Counted from the stretch's first letter, positions 32,491 through 44,773 are shown. The stretch is DNA of 64,000 nt from Hsuehochloa calcarea (GCA_036346395.1 CM070596.1:5310170-5374169), one strand, 5' to 3'. Notes: generated from the letters alone by a model not told the origin. Numbers and translations: made by a program.

Positions 32491-35400
32491 TCAGGCATGT
32501 TGTAGAGGCTGTTGATCACTACCTCTACCTTGCTGCCTAGCATTACTTTCAGTGCTCTCATTTGAAGCATTATTTCCAGATTGACCATACTCGTTATTCC
32601 GGTGCTGAGTCAACCGTTGATTCCGCAGAGATCTCCACCTCAAGTATTCTACTAGCATTGAATTTATACTAATAGAGACCCCAAAACCAGTGAATGAGGA
32701 AAGGAGGACTGCAAGGACTGCACCCATTTTCAACTGCAAGTTTTGTTGCTGTAATAAGCAATATGGCAAACATACCAGCTACATAAAAAAATATAACTGA
32801 GGGCAAATGTTTCATACCACATTGTAGAAGATATGGGCAAACAGGATCACGAAAGCAAACTGGAAAGAGGCGTATGCCCATAGGTAACTCCTAGTTACTG
32901 TTGGATAGAGAGATGACAACAAAATTAAATGGGCAGTGATGGTGAGTAAGAGGTAATGTCTCCACCAAACCAACAAACATAGAGTGGGTTCCGAGAAAAC
33001 AGGGTAGTTTTAAGATTTTCGGCAGAAATACTGAAATAAGATAATATAGGAGTCGTTTTAACTTTCATGTTACAACACTACACAATTGAGATCGTGAGAT
33101 GTATGCCATCTAATATTGGTTAATGGCTCGCAAATCTGAATATGAAAATAGTGAAGTGATAGGAATATATTTCTTCTCGTTTGAGGATGTCAGGTGTGAA
33201 AAGAGTAATAACTAGGTAGTTTCTATATTTTCTGCAGAAATGCTGAAATCAGACCCTCTAGGAATTGTTTTCCCTAGTAAAGCTGTTACACAATCAGTTA
33301 CATATAGTTTTAAATTTCGAAGTTAGGGTTATAAATCTGAATACAAAACAGCGAAGTACATGTATATGGTTCGTCCCCTTTGATGAGGTTGGGTATTAAA
33401 AAGACCTTCTAGTTCCCTACAAACTTACTGAATTCAAACTTTTGCAAGTGTGGAGAGCCAGAGATGAAAAATATTTCATTACCCATCGTGGACGCTACCA
33501 TGGAAGAAAAGAGGCCCAACACACAGGAGAAAGGCAAAGAAATAGCTAGTGCACGTGACTGCATACCAGTAACCTGTTCAAAGTTCCAACGACTGGGTTG
33601 ATGTCACATACCCAAAATTCACATAATGGAAAGCCAAAAGAAGAAATGTAACACAAACCAAGAGTTGCTCCAAGAAACAGAAGTATGCAAGCGTGCTGAC
33701 CATGACTAGAATTGGAGTGTCCTGCCAAAATCTGTCAGAAAATAAGAAGGCAAATTTACCAAAAAAGAAAAATCAAATAGATTACTGATATTTCTTGCAT
33801 TCTCAGCAGGAAAAAAGGGACATCAAACAATAAAAAGCCATTCGAAGATCAACTACAAAGTTTCTCATTCATCAAACCAGGGAGAAAACAGTACTAATCC
33901 AGTGTACACATTTATATAGCAGTAAATACTAAGGGCCAACATATCTACACTCTAAAAATGTGCGTTTTGAAATACCTGTATGGCTGTGTTGCTCTTTGCT
34001 GAACATGTGGTGGTCGTCTGTTAATAGTTCGACTTGGTATTCTCGATAGAGTCACAGGTAGATTCTGAACTTCTTGCTTGCAAACATCACATGTCTTGTT
34101 TCCCTTGATGCTAAACCATTTTATTGCACAGTCCTGGTGTGCAAGAGCAAGTTCTCCCTTGCAGCTGCACTCCATTTTAAGTGTTTCCCCTCCTTCATTA
34201 AGTTCAACTAGACAAATCCTGCAGACAGCATCTTCTTCAGGAATATCTTCACCTCCATCTTCAGGAACTGTCAAGGATGAGCATCAACCAAATTCAGGAT
34301 TTCTTTTTGCAACTTTGCTATTGGAAGCCAATAAATTGGTTTATGGAAACATAGCTAATATAAAATGTTTTTGTCTAATGTATTGAGTTCTGGGCTGTAA
34401 ATTGACAGAGTTAAATGTAAGGTTAGTACCATGTACTGCTTCTTCAGTGCCATCATTTGATGCAATAATTTCAACAGGGGCAGGGCGTGGGGTTGTTGGA
34501 ATTATACGGACGAGTCCTGATGAATCTGTTCTCCTCAAACTCCTACCTTTAGGATTTCCTGGCACCGAGCGTGAGCGCCTAATTTGTGTTTTGACCTCTT
34601 TCTCCTGCGACCATTGTGAACCACTTAAATATGAATGCCACCTTCATTGAACTGAATGTGCTTCATGCTAAAAGGTGTAAAGGAACCATTTTGGTCATTT
34701 AGTTTTTCCATTTGCCACTATAAACATGTTAAAACCTTGCCACATTATATCAAGTATTAAAGCCTGAAACACTCTTTAAGTGCTGAGACATTAATACGGG
34801 GTGCTAGTAACATATAAATACAGTTATGGTATACCAAAAACAGATCAAGACGCAAACAACTCAATCCCAATTAAATACTTACAGCTGTAGTTGGCAGGTT
34901 GTCTGCATGACTTTCCTTAAAAGAAGTTGGTTCTGAAGCTGCTACAGGAGTGACAGGAAGAGAATGGGTTCGCTTTGCGGATAAGGAGTTAATGACCTTT
35001 GTGAAAGAAAATGATCTTGATGTAGTTGGTTTCGCCTGCTGTCCTGACGATGATGGTGTGCTAGGAGTTAAAAGGGTTGTCCGATCACCATCCTGGATTG
35101 AACTCTTTGTCTTGAAGCTCCTTTGTGGAATGATGCCCCTTACGGATGATTTTGTTCTAGTCGAATTAGGCCTTGGGGGCAAACCAGTTCTTGCTGAACT
35201 TGGACTAGGGGATATATTGATCCTAGTTGAAGTTGGTATGCGGTCATCAAAGGCCCTAGTTGGTATTTGTAAGGAAAGGTTCGGCCGTCGAGAGTGCTGA
35301 TCGGATACACCATCTTTTTTAGCATCTTCGCCCTGATTCAATGTATATTCATTTAAGAAAACAACATCGTCAACAATTTCCATTGAATATAGTCAGATTA

Positions 35401-37200
35401 TTCTCGCAATGCAGATGAATTATAAAGGGAAGCAATGCAACAAGAATACAAGGAAAAACCATGACTCATGGGCCATTGCAGCCAGAAACACATACAACTG
35501 CTTAATTACTAAATATTAGGAATTTTGGCACCATGAAATACTCATTTTGAACAGCTATGTGTTTCTTCACTCTTATACCAACCTCATGTTCACATTTCAA
35601 GAAGGAACGAGAACCCAAAATGTCTCATTAGATTTTCTACATAACCTATATTGGTGCTCCTACCATGGTGCGTGCAAATATAAGTAACTGACTTATCCTT
35701 GAATTGATAATGCCAGTCTTCTTAGAGCTGTAATATGGACACTTTTTTATCATAAGACTCGAAGAAGTATGAATAGAAATGACTGCATTTTGCTAAGAGC
35801 CTAGAGAGTAGTAATGCCACCTTTCTTGAATAGTTCAATTTTATTTGGTATGACAGTCAGTGCATAAAATCCATATGGCCTTACAGCAGAAAGTCCTAAG
35901 TAGAGCCTTGGTGGGTTCCGTTTCGAAAGAGAAAAATATGAGTGATAATTGTCGTGCCTTGACATTTTCTTGTAGAATCTAGTACTACCTAGCAAAGCAA
36001 AGATTGCATTCATGAAGTAATGTAGAAATGCAGACAGCTTTACAATACACTGGAAACACAGATATACTGTACTTTGTAACCGACTGTTCTTGGATACAGC
36101 AGAAATTTCAAGGGTCTTTTGATTCAGTACACCTCTTCTAGAAAAGTTTAAAATCTTAAAGCAAAGTGGTTAATACTAGGTTGGGGCACATCTGTATCAT
36201 CACAAAAAATAAAAATAAATCAAATTGAAGATTAGATGTAGATGTAGATATAGATTTGAATATTAAGCGGAGGCAAATCTTTGATTTGATTTAACTTTTT
36301 ACATTAACGCAGATTTGACCCTACCTAATATAAACTACTTTGCTTTAAGATTCCTAAATTTTTCTTAAAGAGGTGTGTACCAAGCAGGGAAAAAAATCCC
36401 GGCAGGTAACCGCCGGGGGTCGGAATCCAAAATCCTAGCCGGTTTTTTTCGGAATTTGCAAATTCAAATTTTAAATTTTGAATTTCGGTTGATTTTTAAG
36501 CAAATTCAAACGAAATTCAACCGGGTTTTTCCTGGAAAACCGGTAACCGGCCGGTTACCGTTCCTGGCCCCTGGGATTCGGTCCGGTACCGGTTCTTTGA
36601 TCTTAGTGCCAAGCACACCCGAAATTTCAATGCAACAGTTTCGTCAGAGAAGATCACCGACAATGGGCAGATAATTTTATCTCTAGCCCCCACATTCATG
36701 TATTTGCTACTAGACTAATCCAAAGACCAAAGCAGAGCAAACTGGAGACTAGGAAGCAAAAGAATAGTACCCAGAACATGTGTGTACAGCAAATGGGGTC
36801 CAAATCATGCAAAGAGAATAACACTTCAGTACTAATAATTGACGCAGGAACTCTGATCATAGAAAAGTAGTAAAATATTCGATCCTCCAGAACCACGCCT
36901 ACTGACCTACCACAACAACTAATAGTGAGGAGAGGAGAGGATCCACATCCCTATTCACCGCCAAAGACCGCACCTTTTGTAAACCCAAAACACCAAACTG
37001 AGCATCCAATTCCATCATAGTACGTAACACTTCAAAACCCAACGTTTCTTATCGAATCGCAGTGAAGGGTCTCGGCAAGTACCATTGGGTACGATGAACC
37101 TAAAAGAATCCGACAGTGCATACCATAGAGGTAGGAATATAGCATATAATCTGACCGTGCGATTGCCGGGCTCCGGTGGCGCGGCTGCGGAGTTCTCCAT
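32491..37200 (-). CDS. RING-CH (RINGv) membrane E3 ubiquitin ligase (8 exons)
   Basis: Exons, 5' to 3': 37156-37200, 34883-35332, 34430-34604, 33976-34267, 33659-33731, 33483-33573, 32818-32897 and 32491-32733. All introns are GT-AG and the phases agree, giving 482 residues. Exon 2 encodes a Ser/Thr/Pro-rich, probably disordered region. Exon 4 holds a perfect C4HC3 RING-CH finger: C239-x2-C242-x14-C257-x-C259-x7-H267-x2-C270-x12-C283-x2-C286, with W274. Exons 5-8 encode four hydrophobic segments (about 326-346, 353-375, 381-402 and 405-428), so it should be a membrane-anchored E3 ligase of the plant family related to MARCH proteins. The C-terminus is hydrophilic and Gln/Asn-rich. The exon 1-2 join (NRT to GEDAKK) is the least certain because the donor GTCAGA is weak; the exon 5 donor GTTTGT is also weak but gives the expected LEQLLVTG continuity. 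An in-frame ATG at 37288-37290 could add 30 residues. The substrate is unknown. Confidence 0.9.
35333..37155 (-). other. Intron 1 of the RING-CH gene, with a MITE
   Basis: This is the longest intron of the gene (1.8 kb). It holds a hAT-type MITE at 36385-36605. The rest is AT-rich intron sequence with no other element recognised. The acceptor is GAATCAG at 35333-35339. Confidence 0.65.
36385..36605 (+). mobile_element. hAT-type MITE, same family as 3757-3989
   Basis: It begins CAGGGAAAAAAATCCCGG and shares with the 3757 copy the order: GGTAACCGCCGG, a CCGG-TTTT-CGG stretch, an AAATTC-rich block, CAAATTCAAACGA, and terminal CCGGCCGG motifs, in the same orientation. The right terminus is worn (GATCTTA instead of GATCCCTG). 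The flanking 8-mers GTACCAAG (36377-36384) and GTGCCAAG (36606-36613) match at 7 of 8, supporting an older insertion than the other copy. Confidence 0.75.
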
Positions 37201-37218
37201 CTGTGGCTCAACTACCTG

Positions 37219-37242
37219 AGAGAGAGAGAGAGAGAGAGAGAG
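37219..37242. repeat. (AG)12 microsatellite in RING-CH 5' leader
   Basis: Twelve AG units (CT on the coding strand) lie 18 bases upstream of the chosen start codon. CT-rich leaders are common in plant genes. Because the frame is open through this repeat from an upstream ATG at 37288-37290, the repeat would encode Ser-Leu units if that start were used. Confidence 0.85.
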
Positions 37243-38204
37243 CAGGTGGTGTTCTTGCTGTCGCAGGCTTGGGACTTGCGAGCAAGTCAAGGGAGTGAGG
37301 AAAGGGACGGAGGGGTGGTGGCGGGGTCAGTTTGGTTAGTCCATCGGTGCCAAACGTTTTACTCCTCTAATTTGTTGGATATTTCATCTACTGACGTTTG
37401 TTTGGTTGATCGATCATACCACTGCTCTCTACACGAGCACCCACTTGTTTTGAGAGAAGAATGATTACGTACAATAATAGTTCTACTCTCCATCTATGTA
37501 AAACAGATAAATAAGATAATCATGATTTCTTGGAACACAATTTCAATTGACGTCAGAGATGCTTTCTTGGAACACAGTTTTAATTGACAATAGGGACCTA
37601 TTGCCAGTTCAATTGTGGTGATAAAGTCTTATCGCTAATTAAACTGGCAACAAGAGGGTTCTGTATTTTTATTTTTATTTATGTGTAGCGGAATTTTTAA
37701 ATTTTTGTAAGGTTGTTTGTAAATGTGGTAATACGTTGTAGTGTCTGCTTAATTTGGAATGCAAAATCGAAGAAGACAATGTAATGTGAAGTAGAGAATG
37801 AGCAAAATAATTGGGTTTAAGGTTGTCATGTGCGATGTTATCCTGATATTTTGGGAAAAGAGATGCAATTTGTTGCATTAGATATGTGGACCATTATTTT
37901 TAGTGTCTACTTTCACAACATGTCTTTTGGGCCTTTATTTTTATGTTGTTCACTGCCTTTGTACAACAAGAATTCAATGCCATAAGAGAACGAGAAGTGG
38001 AGTCGGCGGCTTTATAACGCAGTTGCAAATTGAAATAAACTTCATAATAAAGTTACAAATTACGCGCGTGCAGGGTTTGATTACGTTCATAAGGAACAAC
38101 CACATGCACTATGCAACAAACCGAAATACACCTACGGTACATATGCGTCTTTTTGGAATGGAAATAAAGTCGACTGGAACAAAGATCATTAGTTTCAGCG
38201 GCCC
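37243..38204. other. Upstream region of the RING-CH gene, CACTA-like remnant
   Basis: No gene is supported. The first 100-150 bases should contain the RING-CH promoter; I saw no convincing TATA box. At about 37540-37665 there are phrases (ATTGCCAGTTCAATTG, TTATCGCTAATTAAACTGGC) resembling the subterminal repeats of CACTA transposons and similar to 56440-56572. Terminal CACTA sequences were not found. Confidence 0.35.
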
Positions 38205-38640
38205 ATCGCTCCCTTCCCCTTGTCTCCTTGCTACCCGCGGCGGTGGCGGCCGGTCTCGATGTCATCCATATCCTGCGAGATGGACCGGATGGTTGAATGA
38301 TGTTAGGATAATACAACGTCGGGCCAAATTAATAATTATGATGCATACTGAACATAACTTACCTCTTGGATCCGGAGTGCGCCCAGGCGATGGAGAGCGG
38401 TAGTACGAACGACAATCTCACTTGCAGGAGCCTTTCCCTTGTCCCCTTGCTGCTCGTGGCGGTGGCGGCCAGTTTCGAAGTCACCCATATCCTGCTAGAC
38501 TGGCTGGACGGTTCAATGATGTTAGGATAACGCAATGTCAGGTCAAATTAATAATTGTGATGCATACTGAACATAACTTATCTCTTGGGATCTGGAGTGC
38601 GCCCAGGCGACGGGGAGCGGCAGTACGGCCCACGATCTCA
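38205..38640. repeat. Tandem duplication, period 219 bp
   Basis: Two adjacent copies (about 38205-38422 and 38423-38640) share GGCGGTGGCGGCC, CATATCCTGC-AGA, a TGTTAGGATAA block at 38301 and 38520, GATGCATACTGAACATAACTTA, and GAGTGCGCCCAGGCGA. Spacing of the shared blocks is 219 bases. The second copy runs directly into a coding relic on the minus strand. Confidence 0.8.
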
Positions 38641-38874
38641 CTTGCCGGAGCGTTCCTTGCCCGCCGCCCGCTTGACCTTGTCGTACTTATCTGCTTTCTT
38701 GGGCTCGTCCGATGCCTTTTCAGTTGGGTCAGGGTTGGGTACGTAAGGTGTCCAGCGTTGGAAGGTCTCGGCTCGCTATGGAAAGTTAAACATATACTTC
38801 TGCTGGATGAACACCATATCGTATATCTCCGGGCCGTCGATCCATTGAAAAAAGTTACATTGCAACTCCGGCTG
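38638..38874 (-). pseudogene. Coding relic with FFQWIDGPE motif
   Basis: One minus-strand frame of 79 codons runs from 38874 to the TGA at 38638 with a single internal TAG. It contains CNFFQWIDGPEIYD, then a short hydrophobic stretch before the stop, then RWTPYVPNPDPTEKA and a Lys-rich tail. A cysteine followed by FFQWIDG, then RW-PxxPNPxPxTxEEK, resembles the region around GRF-type zinc fingers in repetitive plant proteins, but the full zinc-finger cysteines are not present here. I regard it as a fragment of a transposon-associated or repeated gene. The identification is tentative. Confidence 0.45.
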
Positions 38875-38943
38875 CCATTATGGGTGTGTGTAATCAGTGA
38901 TCGTGGAATGTAATGTATGTTGTGAAAAATCTCTGTGTGGACA

Positions 38944-41900
38944 TGTCGGGACCCAAATATGCAAATCTAGACCCTCTGTGTATACTGCACTAGTCCAGGA
39001 TCACGGTAGTGCACACAGTGTCAACATTGATGAAATATCACCTCCATACAACAAAATAATAAATAAACGAGTACTTTGAATAGCAAATAACTGTTGTGAC
39101 CTTAAGGTCGACTTTTACATTTATTAAGCCATGCAACACTGACAATAAAGAAATAAACTGTAGCGGAAACAAAGTAAACTCCAGCGGAATCCCATCAATT
39201 CACCACAGGCAACTGACTGGGATCGAGACCCTAATGATCAACCTTCGTAGAACTCCTCTTCAAAAGCAGGCGATGACTCCTCCACTTATGTTGATTGATT
39301 ATAGTAAGTATGAGTACACAACCGTACTCACAAGTCATACCACATAATGCAATTTATAGATGATGGCTTATTCCAAAGGAATGACTTATGTGGTTATTTT
39401 GCAGAAATACAACATTTGCAATTGAATACAAATGATAGATTGAAGGCGTAATTCAAAACAAATAAACAATAATAAGTTATCATTTGATTTCACAAAGACA
39501 CACAGCCTAAACAAGTTATTTACACAGCCATATGGCTTAGATCACACAGCTCCCTTCCCAAGGTTTTATGAAAATCTACCCCTCGTATGAAATCCCCGAG
39601 CATGTCCATGACCGCGGACGCGGCTATTCGAATAGATTGATTAAACACTCTGCAGAGGTTGTACACATTACCCACACGATACAGTCAGTGCGACCCACAC
39701 TGGTCATAACAAAACCTTTCGGAAACTTCATCTCAAGCATTGACACTCCCGATGTGCTTTACTGTCGTCCAACCGATACACACAACGTTTGGTTACGACA
39801 CACACCGTTGGACAGGGATACGGCGAACCATCCCGCGATGTGACCTATCACACCTCCAGCCCATCACACAGCTTAAATTACAACTTGAGTTGTCAACGTC
39901 AAGATTCCATAACTTACTAAGTTAGGCCCAACCTATACTATGCATGTGGTTGTACAGTAAGGCCTAGTTCAATGACACACAAAGTGGAGTCCTTAATTGA
40001 CCAAGGTAAGACTTCCAATTGTAACTAAATCACACAGTTTTATTATTCCCAGCACAAAGCTCCACCAATCACATAGAATCCACCACTTACCTCAGTCTAA
40101 ATCTTTTCCCACCCTGTTGGTTAAGTGCAACACATACCACTAACGAGTAATAGCACACAGCACATACAATCTTATCACACAGTTCCATATTCCATTAGTC
40201 AGATTTGTATTTGCGACTCACATGAAATGATGACTCGTGGCTTGGCTAAGCAGTCTAGTCGTATCTAACCAACCCACGTTGGTGCTATGATATTACCAAC
40301 TAGTAAGGAGCCAATCTAGGGTGATAAAAGAATATGACATACAATTGACAAGATGGATATAACAAATTAGATCATTAACTACACCCAAAATCATTTAAAT
40401 ACATCCTTAAATTAAAATGCAATAATTTGAATCAAAGTAATTTGAAAGCTAGGTCCAACATTATCAAATGTATAAATTGCCTTGGAATAAGTCTAGGTAC
40501 TGGTCTTGATCTTGAGGTGTTCCTTCTTCTCCAAAAATTTTCGAAGTATCGACGTCTACTCGCAAACGAGGTAAAAGAAACAAAACAAATAAATAACAGA
40601 GGCAAAAAAACTCCAAAAATCAAATAAAATTCACAATTAAATAGATCTTGATTTTATATGAATTTACAAATTTGAATGAGCTCAATCAGAGTTCGGATGC
40701 AAAAGTTATTGGCTTTGGAAGTTTGAAATTTAAAACCCTAATTTGGATTTTAATTTGTTTTTCCGAATTATTTTTATAAAGGAAAAAATGGATTATTGCA
40801 CAAAGCTTGCATCAGTGAAGAATTTCTGAAAAAAGAAATAACTAAAAGAAATTTTGACATGTGGCAACCTCTTGGCTCACGGTGGACTGAGTTCACCAAG
40901 CCAGGGAAGAGAGGGGGTGGAGGACCTAGCCACGTGTGCATGCGCTGGCTCTGACACGGCGGCACGTGGCGACACGCAGGCGCAAACGCTGACGTTGGCC
41001 GCTGACGAGGCACGGCAGAGGGAGGCGGCGCTTGGAGATCGATGGTCGCCGGCGATCGGCGGCGAGTCACCGGCGGTGGATGGTACCAGATTGCTCCCCG
41101 TGCTATTGCGCACGTAGAGGTGCCCTTACCAGTGGCTGGCAACGATGGCGACGACCGGTGGCGAGGAAGAAGCGGCGGAGCAGGTACGGGTCATGTCGGA
41201 CGAGGGCAGCGAGGGTGCTCCGGCGAAGGGAAGGTGCGCCGAGGTACCATATGCCTTGCTGAGAATAAGGCGAGGTCGGCGAGGTAGGCGTCAACGGCGG
41301 CGGCGCAATTGATGAAAATCCGACGGTGGCAACAAAACCTAAAGCTTGAATTGCGGCGGCGCTAGAGCGAGAGAGAGGACGAGGGTGGCGGCGCTGGGAT
41401 GAGGAGGGAGAGGGGAACCTCTGGGGGTATTTAAGGGACGGGGGACGACGAGGATGGAAACGCCCAAATTGTAACCGAAACGAACACGTTCGGCAATTCC
41501 GAGATTCGGGGAGATTGAAGCCGATTCGGTGGTTGATCCGGTTGGGGATAGATACGGGATAGCCGGGGGTTTGCTTTGGTAGAGTCGGGCGCGAAGAGGA
41601 AAACTGGTCGGGGACGACGACTACTCGGTGGCCCCACCTGGCAGCGGCAGAGGGAGCGCGGGCGAGCGAGCGAGCGTCCGATCGGCTAGGAGGACATGCG
41701 GCAAAAATCCAACGGGGCAAGGTGGGCGAGCGGTGAAATGGGCTGGCGTGTGTGAATAGTGTTGGGCTTCGGCCCAACACTGTTCCGAAGAATTTAAATT
41801 GATTTTTCTTTTTAGAAAATCCAGAAAATGCAAATAGCAAATAAACTCGAAAAAATTCCAGAAAATTCTAAAAAATTCCAGTGGGTTTCAACACCCGATA

Positions 41901-41960
41901 ATTTTAGAATTCGACACACACTTTTACCGCCTTACCTCGACTGTAGAAAAATTCGACAAT
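38944..41960 (-). mobile_element. LTR of the 25519-30421 family, minus orientation
   Basis: It begins TGTCGGGACCCAAATATGCA on the plus strand, the reverse complement of the end at 30421. In order it carries the hairpin GAGTACACAACCGTACTC (39312-39329), the block with GGGA-less CCCCGAGCATGTCCATGACC and ATTCGAATAG (39593-39637), CTCTGCAGAG (39650-39659), and then a GC-rich region (40850-41660) as expected for U3 read backwards. The far end, near 41960, is inferred from composition; the expected GGGATGTTACA end was not found, so it may be truncated. No internal region is attached. Confidence 0.6.
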
Positions 41961-43248
41961 ACCGAATGGACCATTGGCTCATTCCATTTTCTTAGCCCAA
42001 CACCGACTTTCCGTATTTCTGATTTATCGTCCGCAGTAGAAACACCAGTGTACAGTGCAGGAGACTCCACATGGACCAAAGGTCCATGAGCAAGCAGTGA
42101 GATGTGAGAGCCATATAGATAGGGCCATGCACAGGGCAAGGATAAGGGCAACCGAGTGCATCCCCCATAAGCCATCTCCCCCACAGAAAGCACCACCATT
42201 TGACTTCACAGTCAACACAAGGCATCACAAATCCACTCACACCACCATTCTCTCCCACTGCCAAAGCCAAGAAGAGAGAGAGCAAGAACCCCCAAAGCAA
42301 GCAAGTAGCAACCAGGAGCAAGAGCTCAAGCCCAAGCACAAAAAAACCACAACCAAGAATCAAGCCAAGCAATACCACCTCCCACTGCCAACAAAAGCAT
42401 CTTCCTCCCAAGGTAACATAACAAAGAGAGCTCACTACCACAACTAGCAAAGCCATCACCACCTCCCACTGCAACCAAAAACTAGCCATGTATCAACACC
42501 ATCATCAACCATCCACACCCACATCCATCAGAGTAGAGTAGAGGAGGAAGGGAGCACAAAGAGGAAGAGGAAGCTGACAGAGCGAGGACAACAACGGCGT
42601 CGACGACGGCTTCAACCCGTCATTGACCACTAGGACAACACAAGCCAACAAGAGAACCAGAGGGAACCGGCGGGAGCCAGGAGAGCACCTCGATCAACGA
42701 CCACCACCACGGCCATCCCCACTGCTCAGCCTTCCTTTTCCAACCGGGAAACTAACAGAGGTAGCCCCCTACTCATGCCCTTTCCCCTATTTCTTTTCTT
42801 GTTCAAAAGGGACCACCCACATGAACTAGATATTTCATAGAGAGCTCAGCTCATCCCATAACCCACAGCCATATCATCATCCCCCAAAATCACAAAACAT
42901 TAGCCCTTGGGGCACATCACAGAAGCATCATCAATAGTTCTCAAGATTCATCACAGAGCAAGGGGGAAGCAATGTAGAAGAGTAGAAGGAGAGTAGCAGT
43001 ATACCTTAAGTGCTCAAGAACAACCAACATCATCACCATATAAGCTTCCCTACCACGGCAGTAGCAACCCCCATCCATAACCTTCTCATGTTCATGCGTA
43101 AACAACAACAAAACCCACATAAGAGCAATAATCAAACCCCAATAATAAAACCAAAAATATAAAAGGGGGATGGGGTGAGTCTAGGAGAGAGGCCAAGGCG
43201 ACCAGGGATGCATGCATGGATGCGGCACAAGCCCCACACAGGAGCAAG
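41961..43248. other. Repeat-like intergenic DNA, no gene supported
   Basis: The stretch is rich in CCA/CAACA and CACCACC phrases and has overlapping open frames on both strands with no conserved character. It is probably transposon-derived leader or LTR sequence. It borders a solo copia LTR at 43249. Confidence 0.4.
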
Positions 43249-44773
43249 TGTTGGAAATATGCCCTAGAGTCAATCATAAAGATGATTATATTTTATTATA
43301 TTCATAACATTGGATAATATGTTATCTTGTTCCTAGAATAATATCAATAATATTTATTATCAAGCATGTGACTTGATTGTGAAACTCTATATTTCTGCGA
43401 TGATTATTAAACGTTCCCTAGTCGGAAACATATGAGAACACATATGAATAGACTAGCATATGTATTGGTTGATGACTATGTTTCACAGGTCATGGATATG
43501 GAGATATCAAACTAATAATATGGACACATGTTAGAGAACATGGTATTGGAAAAGACCCACATTGAGACACTGTTGAGATTGTTATGATTCTATGTATCAC
43601 TAGTTGGTCTCAAGCAATAATGATGTATAATCCTTAGACCTGAGATCAACATGGTTTTCTACATGTGTAATAGCACTCTTAGGGGTTGCCAAACGCTACT
43701 CGTAACTGGGTAGTTATAAAGGTAGCTTTCGGGCATGCTATGAAATATGCGGAGGGATGTGACTGGTCGGATATAGAATTTGCACCTCCTAATATAACAG
43801 GAGAGATGTCTTTGGGCCCTCATTGTGGTCGGATAAAGAAAGTGTATGGTATGCCACTAGTAGTCGAAGTGTCGACCACATGAAGTTATTCGACATTTGA
43901 TCGAGAAAGTACTGAACAGTCCATGGATGACACAACATCTCATCCGGAGTTCAACTAGATATTGTCAGGCAAAGGGAGAATACATGAGAAGGTCTTTCAG
44001 TTCGATCAGATACAGACTAGTTGTATCGAGATATGAGCTGGTCGTAGGCTGGTCGAACATAGTCACTAAGTGGTCGAAACCTAGTCGTAAGGAGTTACGA
44101 ATTGGTTGAGACCAAATATGAATTTGTCGTATAGATATACGAGCTAGTCGTTAGTGATATGGACCTGGTCGTTCGATATATTCTATGTGTGTTTGGGATC
44201 GTTATGTGCTGCTAGGTGTCGCTAACGACTAGTGGCCGGAAAAGAGTTTCCGAGTCACAACCGATTATACATGAAGCTATAGGGTCGCACACTTAAATGG
44301 CTAGTATTTGATTTGGATGGTGATCCAAATTCTTGTAGGCCACAAGTTTCTAATGGGCCTCAAGTACGAGACCCATCATGGATGCCTATATATATAGAGG
44401 AGTGGTGGCATGGGGTGATTATGATCTTTTGAAGAACTCCCGAAACTCTAACAACCACGCCTTCCTCTTATCACGCTACCGGTGCTAGTACTCCAGCGTG
44501 TGGTATCCCTGCCCCATACGTGTGGATACCTTGGAGGTGTTGTTGCAAAGCATCATCACTAGGACAATCCGTAACTCGTGATGATCACAAGACCCAGAGA
44601 AGAAGACACGCGGTGAGTACAACTACGACTGCATCAACTCTACTTCCACTATGAGTCGCAGCGTCTAGTGGTAAGCGTCTAGTGGTAATCTCGTGATCTA
44701 ATACTAGCGGAGGTTCCTTGGTTGCGCAGTTATTTTTTATTTTATGCTATCGTAGTCTACCCGCAACCCTTCA
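43249..44773 (+). mobile_element. Solo Ty1/copia LTR
   Basis: The start TGTTGGAAATATGCCCTAGA is the characteristic start of a widespread grass copia LTR family. The segment ends CCGCAACCCTTCA. Flanking 5-mers are GCAAG (43244-43248) and GCAGG (44774-44778), matching at 4 of 5, consistent with a complete insertion. It includes a TATA box at 44387-44397 and several TCGTA/TACGA pairs (about 43890-44180). No copia coding region adjoins it, so it is best called a solo LTR. The right end is the less certain one. Confidence 0.7.
44387..44397 (+). promoter_or_regulatory. TATA box of the copia LTR
   Basis: TATATATATAG in the context GCCTATATATATAGAGGAG lies about 1.1 kb into the LTR and about 380 bases before its end, a usual place for the U3/R boundary of a copia LTR. 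Confidence 0.5.

Noticed and set aside
32491..32769. Earlier start of RING-CH exon 8 at TTACAG (32755)
   Set aside because: Using that acceptor keeps frame but inserts QQNLQ into a membrane-segment boundary; the acceptor at 32734 gives the family-like FYNV-LKMG join.
34950..35300. Plus-strand frame of 116 residues
   Set aside because: It is antisense to RING-CH exon 2, which joins in phase with neighbouring exons.
41103..41840. 245-residue minus-strand open frame
   Set aside because: It falls in the GC-rich part of the LTR at 38944-41960, has overlapping frames on the other strand and no conserved motif.
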